Assembly (NCBI RefSeq): GCF_050859025.1
Contig: NZ_CP138200.1
Location: forward strand, 5,146,001 to 5,210,000
Direction of reading: 5' to 3'
DNA: 64,000 bases
Source of the DNA: Wukongibacter sp050859025
GTDB lineage: Bacteria > Bacillota > Clostridia > Peptostreptococcales > Caminicellaceae
Shown here: piece by piece, positions 47,246-56,600 of the stretch
How the letters are laid out: each line of letters begins with the position of its first letter
Position numbering within the stretch: the stretch's first letter is position 1
Position numbers and translations under genes: made by a program
The notes under the pieces: generated by a model
The model's database searches: none
Told to the model about the DNA's origin: nothing
What the model saw: the letters and a program-made list of their open reading frames with translations, nothing else

Positions 47246-48664
47246 CTAAAATGGTCCAAAATTCATAGCATTTACTATTACTACTAGCACAGCTCCTACA
47301 CCTAACCAGATTAGCATCAAAGGCCATAGGAATCTAAACCATTTTTCGTAAGGTATTTTAGCTACAGATAATACTCCCATCAAAGTCGCAGATGTAGGTA
47401 TTATTGAATTCGTAAAGCCGTCACCAAACTGATATGCAACTACTGCCGTTTGTCTAGTAACTCCTAAAATATCGGCTAGGGGCTTCATTATAGGCATTGT
47501 AGCTGCTGCTTGACCAGAGCCTGATGGTATGAAGAAGTTGATTATAACCTGTGTAATATACATTCCAACAACAGAAATGCTCTTTGGAAGAGCTTGGATT
47601 GCAGATGCAAGACCATATACAATTGAATCTAGAATCATTCCATCCTTCATAACAACTAATATTCCTCTTGCCACACCAACAACTAGGGCACCAAATACTA
47701 TAGATTTTGCACCTATAACAAACTCTTGGGCCAATCTACTAGGTCCTAGCTTTCCTATAAATCCACCTATAATCCCCATAGCTAAAAAGGCTGCGCCAAT
47801 CTCTGTAATATACCATCCCTTCTTAAATACACCCCAAATTATGAATGTAAATCCAATTATAACTGTTGCAAGAACTAATTTGTGATGGGGTTTTAATTCC
47901 GGTAGATTGGACAAATCAATAACCCTATCCTTTTCCTCAATTTCAAGCTCTCTGACAATGCTAAGGGATGGGTCCCTTTTAACCTTCTCTGCATATCTCA
48001 TTGTATATGTTATAGTAATAACTAAGAATATCACTAAAAAAGCTATTCTAATCCATATACCTGAAAATAGTGGTAACTCAGAAATCTTCTGAGCAACTCC
48101 TACTGTAAAGGGATTCATGAATCCCGATGTAAATCCACAGGCCGCACCTAGGCTAATCATAGCCGTTCCCGTTATAGCATCATATCCGAGAGCCCTTGCT
48201 AATGCTATGCCTATTGGTACAAAAACTATTGTTTCTTCTGCCATTCCAAAGGTTCCCCCAGCTATGGAGAATGCAACAATAAATAATGGTATAAGTATTT
48301 TTTCACTTCCTTGTGATACCTTTGCCAACTTTCCTATACCTGCCTCAATTGCTCCCGTTGCAGTTATCATTTGGAATGCTCCGCCAACTATAAAGATGAA
48401 AAATATTATACTTGAAGCATCCTTCATGCCCTTCGGAATAGATTGAAACAAATCAAAAAATTTAACTGGATTTTGATCTACAGCATGAAATGATGTTGGA
48501 ACTACTACAGTTTTATTTGAAACCTCGTCCTTGACTCTGTCATATTCACCAGCAGGAATGATATACGTTAATATTGCCATTATCAAAATTACACTAAATA
48601 AAATTACGTAAGTATGTGGTACTTTGATTTTTTTCTTTTCACTACCCTTCAAATTAGTTGTCAT
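47246..48664 (-). CDS. YfcC-family basic amino acid/peptide-type antiporter
   Basis: The 472-residue membrane protein has about 12 helices. It contains YfcC signatures such as YIIPAGEYDRV (about 35-45), GGTFGMAEETIVFVPIG and a C-terminal SGSGQAAATMPIMKPLADIL. Family members are thought to exchange amino acids or derivatives. GGGGGGAT precedes the ATG. A 17-codon ORF with an excellent ribosome binding site lies 26 bases before it. It precedes the two amidohydrolases on the same strand and may supply their substrate. Confidence 0.85.
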   Translation of the reverse strand: MTTNLKGSEKKKIKVPHTYVILFSVILIMAILTYIIPAGEYDRVKDEVSNKTVVVPTSFHAVDQNPVKFFDLFQSIPKGMKDASSIIFFIFIVGGAFQMITATGAIEAGIGKLAKVSQGSEKILIPLFIVAFSIAGGTFGMAEETIVFVPIGIALARALGYDAITGTAMISLGAACGFTSGFMNPFTVGVAQKISELPLFSGIWIRIAFLVIFLVITITYTMRYAEKVKRDPSLSIVRELEIEEKDRVIDLSNLPELKPHHKLVLATVIIGFTFIIWGVFKKGWYITEIGAAFLAMGIIGGFIGKLGPSRLAQEFVIGAKSIVFGALVVGVARGILVVMKDGMILDSIVYGLASAIQALPKSISVVGMYITQVIINFFIPSGSGQAAATMPIMKPLADILGVTRQTAVVAYQFGDGFTNSIIPTSATLMGVLSVAKIPYEKWFRFLWPLMLIWLGVGAVLVVIVNAMNFGPF

Positions 48665-48689
48665 GTGGAAATCCCCCCTTATTCTTTAC

Positions 48690-48743
48690 CTAAGCTACCT
48701 TAACATACCAGACCTTCTTTAATGAAGACATATTCTTCTTCAT
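48690..48743 (-). CDS. 17-residue ORF immediately upstream of the YfcC carrier
   Basis: The minus-strand ORF reads MKKNMSSLKKVWYVKVA. GGGGAGG lies 7 bases before its ATG, one of the best ribosome binding sites in the window. It ends 25 bases before the YfcC start. It could be a leader peptide or a small accessory subunit of the transporter; the basic N-terminus and the aromatic core WYV allow membrane association. Too short for homology; confidence rests on the ribosome binding site and position only. Confidence 0.45.
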   Translation of the reverse strand: MKKNMSSLKKVWYVKVA

Positions 48744-48895
48744 TTCTGTGCCTCCCCTTTTATAAATTCCTTTCTGATATAAGCACATACTTTTTATATG
48801 AACTTATATAGAAATTGTATTCTTTATCCAAAAGAAAATTCCTTGTAAAATTTTTAAAAATATTCCGAATATTTCACTTAGCATATAGTCATAAA

Positions 48896-48926
48896 AAGGA
48901 TACCTTCATGCCAATGAGGTATCCTT
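48896..48926 (-). terminator. Hairpin upstream of the YfcC operon
   Basis: AAGGATACCT pairs with AGGTATCCTT; on the minus strand it is followed by five U. It lies beyond the glutaredoxin gene and its own terminator, so it could be a second terminator or part of the YfcC leader. Confidence 0.6.
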
Positions 48927-48982
48927 CTTAATCTTCCATTTTAAAGCTTCCTTTATATTGTCAAATTTAATTAGATATGTAA

Positions 48983-49016
48983 AAAGCTCTAGAAAACTAA
49001 TATCTCCTAGAGCTTT
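48983..49016 (-). terminator. Terminator of the selenoprotein-NapH-glutaredoxin operon
   Basis: AAAGCTCTAG (48983-48992) pairs with CTAGAGCTTT (49007-49016); on the minus strand it ends in UUUUU. It lies 20 bases after the glutaredoxin stop. Confidence 0.8.
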
Positions 49017-49036
49017 ATTTAAAAACTACATTGTAT

Positions 49037-49267
49037 TTATTTTAGTAACTCATCTAATCTATTTTTGTCAAATCCCTGAATTACTTCATCATCTACATTA
49101 ATAATCGGTACTCCCATATAACCTTTAGACATTAGCTCTTTTCTAGCACTTGCATCTCTAGATACATTTCTTTCTTCAAATGCTACTCCCAATTCTTTTA
49201 AATAATCCTTTGCTAAGTGGCAATATCCACAAGTATCGCTAGTAAATATAGTAATTTTTTTATTCAT
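49037..49267 (-). CDS. Glutaredoxin-like (NrdH/YruB-type) protein
   Basis: The 76-residue protein has the thioredoxin-fold redox motif TCGYCHLAK (CxxC at about residues 12-15) and the cis-Pro segment GVPIINVDDEVIQGFD. Small glutaredoxins of this kind reduce protein disulfides in the cytoplasm. It is the last gene of a three-gene operon with a membrane iron-sulfur protein and a HesB-like selenoprotein, all on the minus strand with gaps of 55-75 bases. TTGGAGGG precedes the ATG. Confidence 0.9.
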   Translation of the reverse strand: MNKKITIFTSDTCGYCHLAKDYLKELGVAFEERNVSRDASARKELMSKGYMGVPIINVDDEVIQGFDKNRLDELLK

Positions 49268-49322
49268 AATATATTCCCTCCAATTTTTAATATCATTTTT
49301 TTATATGCCTTTAAATCATTTT

Positions 49323-49811
49323 TTATGCTACTTTATTTTCCTTTTTATCCTTTGCCTTTTTTATAAGCCCAGTTGCATATCCCATTGGGCATACTTGACA
49401 CCATGTTCTAGGTTTAAATATCACTCCCATTACAATTCCTAAAGCTAGTGAAGCAGTCATTAGTCTAAAAACTGCAAATGCTATTCTTGGCAAGCTCGGT
49501 CCTGCATGAATTAAAGAAACCGAAAACATTGTCATCATTAAAATAAGCAAACCATTTTTAACTGCTTTTCCTTTAAACTTTTTTGGTAAATTGTTCTGTA
49601 AGCTTATATTTTTCAAGAAATTGCCAAGTAAAGAACCCCTTGGGCAATAATGTGAACAATGAACCTTTCCTCTCCCCCTAATTGCATGATACATGGGAAC
49701 TGTCATACAAATAAAACCTAAAACACCAAATCTAATATCTATTATAGAAAGTAGTATGAATAGTACCATGAAAATCCATGACCACTTCATATGTGATTTT
49801 GTTTTTGACAT
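49323..49811 (-). CDS. 4Fe-4S membrane protein of the NapH type
   Basis: The 162-residue protein has about four membrane helices and two cysteine clusters: CSHYCPRGSLLGNF in the middle and CQVCPMGYATGLI near the C-terminus. Only two or three cysteines are in each, so it is a shortened NapH-like protein. Such proteins move electrons across or along the membrane. GGAGGGGG precedes the ATG. Its neighbours are a glutaredoxin and a selenoprotein, so the operon is likely about thiol/redox chemistry. Confidence 0.8.
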   Translation of the reverse strand: MSKTKSHMKWSWIFMVLFILLSIIDIRFGVLGFICMTVPMYHAIRGRGKVHCSHYCPRGSLLGNFLKNISLQNNLPKKFKGKAVKNGLLILMMTMFSVSLIHAGPSLPRIAFAVFRLMTASLALGIVMGVIFKPRTWCQVCPMGYATGLIKKAKDKKENKVA

Positions 49812-49886
49812 CTCTATCCCCCTCCTAATTCATTTCAACATTTTGGCTAGGTCTAGTTCTGTATTTTTTTCCTTAATAAAATTTAT

Positions 49887-50186
49887 TTAACAGCTTGAAC
49901 CTCCGTAGCTTGCACGAATTCTAAATCCTTTAGATAACCAACTTGTCGAATAGTCTACTTCAAATCCTCCATACTGCTTCATTATATCATCCTCAACAAC
50001 ATAATTTATTCCTTCGTCCTTGATTGTATAATCATTATCTTTTTGCTCATCCAGAGCAATACCAAAGTTCGGGCCGCCTCAACCAAAGCCCGCCACATAT
50101 ATCCTCACAACAGGATCTATTATATTTTTATCTTCTAAGGTTTTCTTAATCATATTCTTAGCTTCATTAGTCACATTTATATTCAT
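49887..50186 (-). CDS. HesB-like selenoprotein with in-frame UGA (99 aa)
   Basis: The frame reads from an ATG at 50186 (after GGAGGG) to TAA at 49887, with one UGA at codon 36 (50081-50079). Around it the protein reads RIYVAGFG-U-GGPNFGIALDEQ, matching the conserved Sec/Cys position of HesB-like selenoproteins, where non-selenium homologues have Cys. Continuing the frame gives 63 more residues, ending GFRIRASYGGSSC, which is typical for the family. Nineteen bases after the UGA the mRNA has a bSECIS-like hairpin TTGCTC-TGGAT-GAGCAA (50059-50043) with a G in the second loop position. The host must therefore carry selAB-selC. It probably acts in iron-sulfur or persulfide-related chemistry with the two downstream genes. 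Confidence 0.85.
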
Positions 50187-50251
50187 AGATTAATCCCTCC
50201 TCTATTTATATTTTATCCATATTTTCATTTTTCAATCACCTAATTACCCGT

Positions 50252-50301
50252 ATACCCCCGGTAGGTATTTTTATTATAATATATAATTTTTACCATGTCA
50301 A
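50252..50301 (-). promoter_or_regulatory. Promoter of the selenoprotein operon with a CsoR-like operator
   Basis: TTGACA (50296-50301) and TATAAT (50273-50278) are exactly 17 bp apart on the minus strand. Directly downstream, at the expected transcription start, lies the inverted repeat ATACC-CCCGGTA-GGTAT (50252-50268). GC-rich ATACCC..GGGTAT dyads are operators for CsoR/CstR-family repressors that sense copper or persulfides. The match is by pattern only. The remaining interval 50187-50486 holds nothing else but the terminator at 50354-50382. Confidence 0.6.
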
Positions 50302-50353
50302 CATTTTTACTTGTACTTTTTTATTAATTTAATAAAAAACTTTTTATATACAA

Positions 50354-50382
50354 AATGGCTCCTGATAAATTCAGGAACCATC
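50354..50382 (-). terminator. Terminator of the NRPS operon
   Basis: ATGG-TCCTGA and TCAGGA-CCAT form a stem with one mismatch pair and a 5-base loop. On the minus strand it is followed by UUUUG. It lies about 105 bases past the exporter stop. Confidence 0.65.
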
Positions 50383-50486
50383 TCTTGATTTAAGATATCT
50401 TAATGCGGAAGAAATATCATAACTCCCTAGATATTACAAAATCAAAATATATGATTAACTAGCTAGGCGGGTTAATTTAAGCTCTG

Positions 50487-53400
50487 CTATATTGTAAAGG
50501 CTGTCTCTAGGTTTTCGATATGTCCCATATCCATTTTTATTATTTTATCCGCTATATCAAAATAGTGGTCATCGTGGGTTATGGCTATAACAATCTTTCC
50601 TTCTTCCTTCATTTTTGGTAATAGGCTATGATAGAAAATTTTTCTAAACTCTGGGTCTTGATCTGCTGCCCATTCATCAAATAAATATATTGGACGATCC
50701 TCAAGATAACATCTTAGTAATGCCAATCTTTTTCTTTGTCCTGATGACAAATTAACGGTGCTGAATTTGCCTTCTTTAATCTCTACCTTTCCTTCTAAAT
50801 CCAATAGCTTTAAATATTTCTTTATCTCATGTTCCTTATTTTTATAATCAATATCATATAGCTTTTGAAATAAATAGTAGTCACTAAATACAGTGGATAT
50901 ATATTCTCCTACTTCATCAAACTTAACCTCTTTGTCATTTATCATAAGCTTTCCCGATTTAGGAGCATATAGACCAGTTAAAAGCTTTGCTAGGGTAGTT
51001 TTACCACTACCATTTCCACCTATAATGAAAAATACTTCACCCCTATGTATTTCTATATTTATAGGACCAACAGTAAACTTTGCTTTTTTCTCTCCATCAC
51101 CATTATATTCAAACTTTAGATTCTCTGCTTTTATGCTCTGAATTTTTTTATCAATTTTGAAATCTAAGCTTTTTATCTCCTTGTAATCACCAGGGATTTC
51201 TTTTATAAATGATTGAACACGTTGCCAAGATACCTTTACCCTCATTATTCTAGGCATAGACCGCATTATTCCATTTATAGGGTTCAAGGTATAGAGCAAT
51301 ATCATTACGAAGCTTCTTAAAACCGTCATAGATATTTGGGGAAATGCTAGATTGAAACCAAAGCTAATTGCACCTAATACGATTATGAACATGGATTCAC
51401 CGACTAAAAAGGCATTTAGGAATTTTGTCATGCCCAATATTCTTTTTCCACGGTATTTTTCGTTTATACCCTTTACCTCATCCCTATATTGATGCTTTTT
51501 TTTAGAATGGAGGCTTAGCTCCTTAAAGCCCTTTACTAAACCGTCTATCGTATCCATAAAGCTATTTTGTGCATCCCTTGCATCTTCCCAGTAAAATGCA
51601 GTTTTCTGAGTAACTATATAATAAATGGTAGCTACCACAAGGATTATTCCTAAAACTAGTGTAGTGGTCGCCGCTGAAATTGTGAAGAGGTATATAAAAG
51701 CACAAACAACTGTAATTATACTGGTTATTAAGTTCACTATGATACCTGAGGCATTGCCTATTTCTTCTGTATCATTATTAATAGTGGCATATATCCTACC
51801 AACGTCTATTTTTTCAAAGCTTTGATAGGATGTGGTAAAGATTTTTTCCATAATATTCATTCTTAGGTCATATATAATGTTGTTAGTCATTTTTATGAGC
51901 TTTGTTTCGATTACTTTACGACCAAAAATATATATGATTAAGGCCAAAGCATAGTAATATACAGTATAATACAGGTTAGCATCCTCTTGCAGGGCACTTG
52001 TTATTAGAAAAATAACTGCTGCATTTGAAATTCCTGATACCAATCCAAGTACAGCTAGCATAGGAATATCCTTTTTATACTTTCCATCACTTTTAAATAT
52101 AAGATTTAACATATATAGGATTAAGCTCATTATTATTGCCCCTATTACAAGGTATACTGCAAAAATAAAGCTATTAGGGTTCCATACCCTTGCAACCTCC
52201 CATGTCACTCCCGCTATAGCCTTTGGCATAATATATATTCCATAAAAAAATGGTAGAGTAGTTAAAATGGCAATAATGATTTTTATAAGCTTTTTAAATC
52301 CAATCCCTTGATAGCGCCTTTTTTTTCTGGCTATTTGACTAACCAAGGATATTATAAATACAATAATCAAGACCAAATATATGGCCAATATCACTGAAAT
52401 AACTGTACAAGCTTTATCTATACCCTTTGGAAGGTCTTCAACTATCAACCCTTTATTTTCTTTTAAGAAGCTCATTATATTTTTACCAATTGCATTGGTA
52501 TATCTACTGTTTGAATTAGCTAAAACTGCTACTCCAATCTTGTCTTGAGTCCTAAATGCTATGTAGGATGTGAAATTTGGATTTAAACCACTATGTGAAA
52601 TTTCTCCGCTGCCATTTTGATAGACGCTCCAGCCCATAGCATAGGAGGATAGATCCCCTTTGTTAGGTTCTACACTTCTATCGGGAATATGGCTGCTTCT
52701 AATAATTTCATCAAGATCAGTACCAATCATTCCCATCTGTATTTTAAGCCATCTTTCAATATCTTCTCCATTTGTTACTATGTAGCCTGCAGGATTATTA
52801 CCTCTAAAAATAGGAGCCCCATATTCCCTAGCCTTAAGAAAGCTTATCTTATATCCTTTAGATCTGTTTTTATCATTCTGAGAAGCTCCTACCCATGTAT
52901 TTTTCAGTCCCAAAGTCTGAAAAATATTCTTTTTCATATACTCTTCATACTTCATTCCTGAAACGCTCTCGATAATGGCTCCAACAACATCATAATTAAT
53001 TGTTGCATACTCGTATTTACTTCCAGGAGGATTCTTCAGTTCAATATCAATTAGATTTTTAGCTGTATTGATTAATGCATCCTCTGAATTACTTTCATGA
53101 ATATATGAAATACTCTCCCAGGGTATTCCACTGGTATGATATAGTAAGTGCTTTACTTTTATATCAGCTTCTTTTCCATTGTATCTAGCTTTAAACCACG
53201 GAAAATACTTTGATACTGAATCTTCTAAATTTAAAAGACCTTCATCCTGAAGCTTTAAAGCTGCCAAAGCAGTGAAGCTTTTACTACAAGAAGCCAATTC
53301 AAATATAGTCTTTGATGTAACATTAGTATTTTTATTGACATCTGCATACCCAAAGCTTTTTGTATAGGCCTCATCTCCATTAATTATTACAATACTCATA

Positions 53401-53561
53401 CCTGGTATTTTAGCCTTTTTCATTATCTCCCGAATATAATCCTCTATCTCTTCAATGGGTTCTTTATCAATATTATATTGGACAGCATTTGCTCCAACAG
53501 TACTAAATACTATAAAAGAACATATTAGGAAAATCATTATCCTCAATCTTCTGCTAAACAT
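50487..53561 (-). CDS. Serine hydrolase (PBP/beta-lactamase-like) fused to cyclic-peptide-type ABC exporter
   Basis: The 1024-residue protein has an N-terminal signal/anchor (about 4-24), then a class C beta-lactamase-fold domain with SCSK (SxxK, about residue 92) and SHSG (about 322); the usual YxN reads YAT here. About four helices link to an exporter membrane domain (about 510-790) and an ATPase domain with GGNGSGKTT (about 852), LSSGQ (about 938) and LFDEWAADQDPEF (about 962). DEWAADQDP is typical of exporters for cyclic lipopeptides and siderophores (SyrD/PvdE group). The start at 53561 is set by AGAGGG. It is the last gene of the NRPS operon and should process and/or export its product. 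Confidence 0.93.
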   Translation of the reverse strand: MFSRRLRIMIFLICSFIVFSTVGANAVQYNIDKEPIEEIEDYIREIMKKAKIPGMSIVIINGDEAYTKSFGYADVNKNTNVTSKTIFELASCSKSFTALAALKLQDEGLLNLEDSVSKYFPWFKARYNGKEADIKVKHLLYHTSGIPWESISYIHESNSEDALINTAKNLIDIELKNPPGSKYEYATINYDVVGAIIESVSGMKYEEYMKKNIFQTLGLKNTWVGASQNDKNRSKGYKISFLKAREYGAPIFRGNNPAGYIVTNGEDIERWLKIQMGMIGTDLDEIIRSSHIPDRSVEPNKGDLSSYAMGWSVYQNGSGEISHSGLNPNFTSYIAFRTQDKIGVAVLANSNSRYTNAIGKNIMSFLKENKGLIVEDLPKGIDKACTVISVILAIYLVLIIVFIISLVSQIARKKRRYQGIGFKKLIKIIIAILTTLPFFYGIYIMPKAIAGVTWEVARVWNPNSFIFAVYLVIGAIIMSLILYMLNLIFKSDGKYKKDIPMLAVLGLVSGISNAAVIFLITSALQEDANLYYTVYYYALALIIYIFGRKVIETKLIKMTNNIIYDLRMNIMEKIFTTSYQSFEKIDVGRIYATINNDTEEIGNASGIIVNLITSIITVVCAFIYLFTISAATTTLVLGIILVVATIYYIVTQKTAFYWEDARDAQNSFMDTIDGLVKGFKELSLHSKKKHQYRDEVKGINEKYRGKRILGMTKFLNAFLVGESMFIIVLGAISFGFNLAFPQISMTVLRSFVMILLYTLNPINGIMRSMPRIMRVKVSWQRVQSFIKEIPGDYKEIKSLDFKIDKKIQSIKAENLKFEYNGDGEKKAKFTVGPINIEIHRGEVFFIIGGNGSGKTTLAKLLTGLYAPKSGKLMINDKEVKFDEVGEYISTVFSDYYLFQKLYDIDYKNKEHEIKKYLKLLDLEGKVEIKEGKFSTVNLSSGQRKRLALLRCYLEDRPIYLFDEWAADQDPEFRKIFYHSLLPKMKEEGKIVIAITHDDHYFDIADKIIKMDMGHIENLETAFTI

Positions 53562-53596
53562 ATTTTGCACCCTCTTTAAATACTTTTTATTATACT

Positions 53597-53626
53597 GTTA
53601 AAGTCTTTACTTAAATCCCTGTATTA
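53597..53626. repeat. Solo MITE/IS630-type end at the NRPS stop codon
   Basis: TTAAAGTCTTTACTTAAATC and following CCTGTA is nearly identical to the outer flank of IS630 at 27024-27055 in reverse orientation. It starts right at the stop codon of the NRPS gene. It suggests that a mobile end once inserted, or recombined, in this operon. Confidence 0.45.
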
Positions 53627-56600
53627 GGATGTTTTCTCGCTTTCAATATATATATCACATTTTTCACAATCAAATATTTTTTCTAAAATATAATTTATAA
53701 TCCGACCATTTTTTAATAGAGCCTCATCCTTTAACATATCTTTGTGGATTCCATCACCTTCATACACTTTATAGATACTGCTAGTTGAATTACGCCACTC
53801 CGCAGCCGGGTCTACAACCTCCGTCTCTACTGATGTAATAAAGTGAATATTTGCAGCAATAATTCCTGAGTTTATTAATTCACCATGATAATGGGCATAA
53901 TTCCTTGATATCTCAACAATCCTATCCTTAAATAGTAAAAGCTTTTTATTTCTTTCAAACATGGATTTATCGAATTGTTCCTCCAATTCTTCGGTAACCT
54001 CTTCTTTTTCCCTTTTATAGGTTGAATCGAGAATTATTATATCCGATACTCTAGAGCCTCGTTTCTCCAATTCCTTTGCAACTTCAAAGGCTAGATTTCC
54101 TCCCGCAGAATGTCCAAGTAGTACCAATGGCTCATGGGGTTGAATCCTATTTATCAAATCGGCATATTTCTTTAAATTATCCTTTCTAGGAATGAAATTG
54201 AATGCATAGATAGAATAATCATTTAACAGCTTTGCAAGCTCCATATAGCCCAATCCAAACCCTAGTGCAGGAGGAAAACAAAACACATTTTTGCTCTGAC
54301 CCTCGTTGAATAATATATAATATTCGTCATTTGAACCTGTACACTGTAAAACCATATATTTTGAAATTCCTTTTATAGTTGGATTTTTAAATATTTGTGA
54401 CACCGGAACCTCAATATTCAATTTTTTTGAAATGTCTGCAGCTAAGGAAACTACTTTGAGGGAATCTCCGCCCAAATCAAAGAAATCATCATTTATGCCT
54501 ATTTGGTCAATCGCTAAAATATCCCTGTATATTTCAACCAACAGCTTCTCAATTTCATTGCTCGGTGCTTCATATTTGACTCCGGTCTCAATATTGCCAA
54601 GATGCTTCGGTAGTGCTCTCTTATCCACCTTTCCATTTGGAGTAAGAGGCAGCTTATCAATTTTTACAAAATATGATGGTATCATATAATCAGGCAGTTC
54701 CTTTGTTAGAAATCCTTTAAATTGACTTATGCTTATATTTTTATCCGATGTATAATAGGCACATAAATAATTGTTCCCCTTATCATCCTTTCTTGCTATT
54801 GCTACAGCTTCCTTTACATCATCAATTTTTAGCAATTGGTTTTCTATATCCCCAAGCTCGATTCTATATCCCCTTATTTTTACCTGCTCATCTATTCTTC
54901 CTAGATATTCTATTTTACCATCCTGAAGCCATCTAGCCACATCTCCTGTTTTATACATTCTTTGTCCCTTAAAAAATGGATTTTGTATAAATCTTTCTTT
55001 AGTGAGCTTTGAATTATTTATATATCCCCTTGCAAGTCCAAGTCCTGATATGTATATTTCTCCTGGAATGCCTATTGGAACAGGTTTAGTGCTTTTATCT
55101 AAAATATATATGTAATTGTTTGCAATAGGACTTCCTATCACTGATATATCCTCTAGAGTCATATCTATATTTGACGTAGCAGTTATACTATCTTCAGTAG
55201 GTCCATACTCATTAATTAGTTGAAGGTCTTCTTTTAGTTCTTTACTGTTCTTTATTAAATGTCTATCTATTTTTTCTCCTCCAAGGACTACAAATCTTAG
55301 GGTCCTAAGATCGTCGCTGTCAGCCCCTTCTAATAGCAATCTATACATAGAAGGCACTGTGCAGAAATTAGTCACACCCCTATCCCTTATTATCCTTCTG
55401 ATATATGGATAGTCAAGATACCTATCTCTATCTATTAAAACTACATTTCCACCGGATAATAAAGCAGCATAGAGATTTCCTCCAAAGGCATCAAATGACA
55501 TTGACATCAATTGTAATGCTGTGTCACTATGGCTGTAATTGTAGGCATTTATTTTCCATTCTATAAAATTTGTAATTCCCCTGTGTTCAACCATAACCCC
55601 ATTCGGTTTTCCTGTTGATCCAGAGGTATATATTACATATGCCAGATTAGTACCTGATAGATCTATTTTCAGATTATCACTTTCATAATCGTATATTCTT
55701 TGATCCATTAAATCCAATATCTTAAAATTGAATCCAGCATCCTTGATTCTATCTATTGAGGTATTATCACTTAAAACTATTCCTACCTTGCTGTCTCTAA
55801 GCATATGCTCTATTCTTTGAGCTGGATATTTAGAATCTATAGGTAGATATGCTCCCCCTGCTTTTAATATCGCCAACATACTTACAACTGTATTTATTGG
55901 GGATTCTGTCATTATTCCTACTATAGTTTCATTTTCCACTCCGCTGTTTTTAAGGCATCTAGCTAAGCTATTTGCTTTTTTATTTAGTTCCCTATAGCTT
56001 AGTTGACATTCATTATATGTTAGGGCCATATTTTCCGGTGTTTTCTCTACCTGTTCTTCAAACAATTCGTGTATTGCTTTGTTTGATAATTCTTCCTTTG
56101 TATTATTAAAGTCTATTAAAATATTGTGCTTCTCTCTTTGAGACACTACATCTATTTCTTTAATGGCTCTTTGGATATTTAGTGGGATTTCCTCTAATAT
56201 ATTTAAATAGTGTTGTCCTAATCTTTCAATAGTATCTTTTCTAAAGAGACTTGTCGAATATTCAATTTTGAAGCCCATACCATTTTCCAGCTCAGTCGCT
56301 ATTAAACCTATATCAAACTTAGATGTTGGGTTTTGATGTCCATAGGAGGTTATTTTTAGTCCATCTATTTCAACATCTATAGTATCTATATTTTGTAATA
56401 TGAACATAGTTTCTACCAAAGGATTTCTACTTGTGTCCCTATTCAAATCCAATTTATCTACTAATTCATCAAATTGGTAATCTTGATTCTCATAGGCATT
56501 AAGTGCATTTTCCTTAACTTCAATTAGGAATTCCTCACAGGTCTTTATATCAGTTGGATAATTTCTCATTACCAATGTATTTACAAACATTCCAACAATA

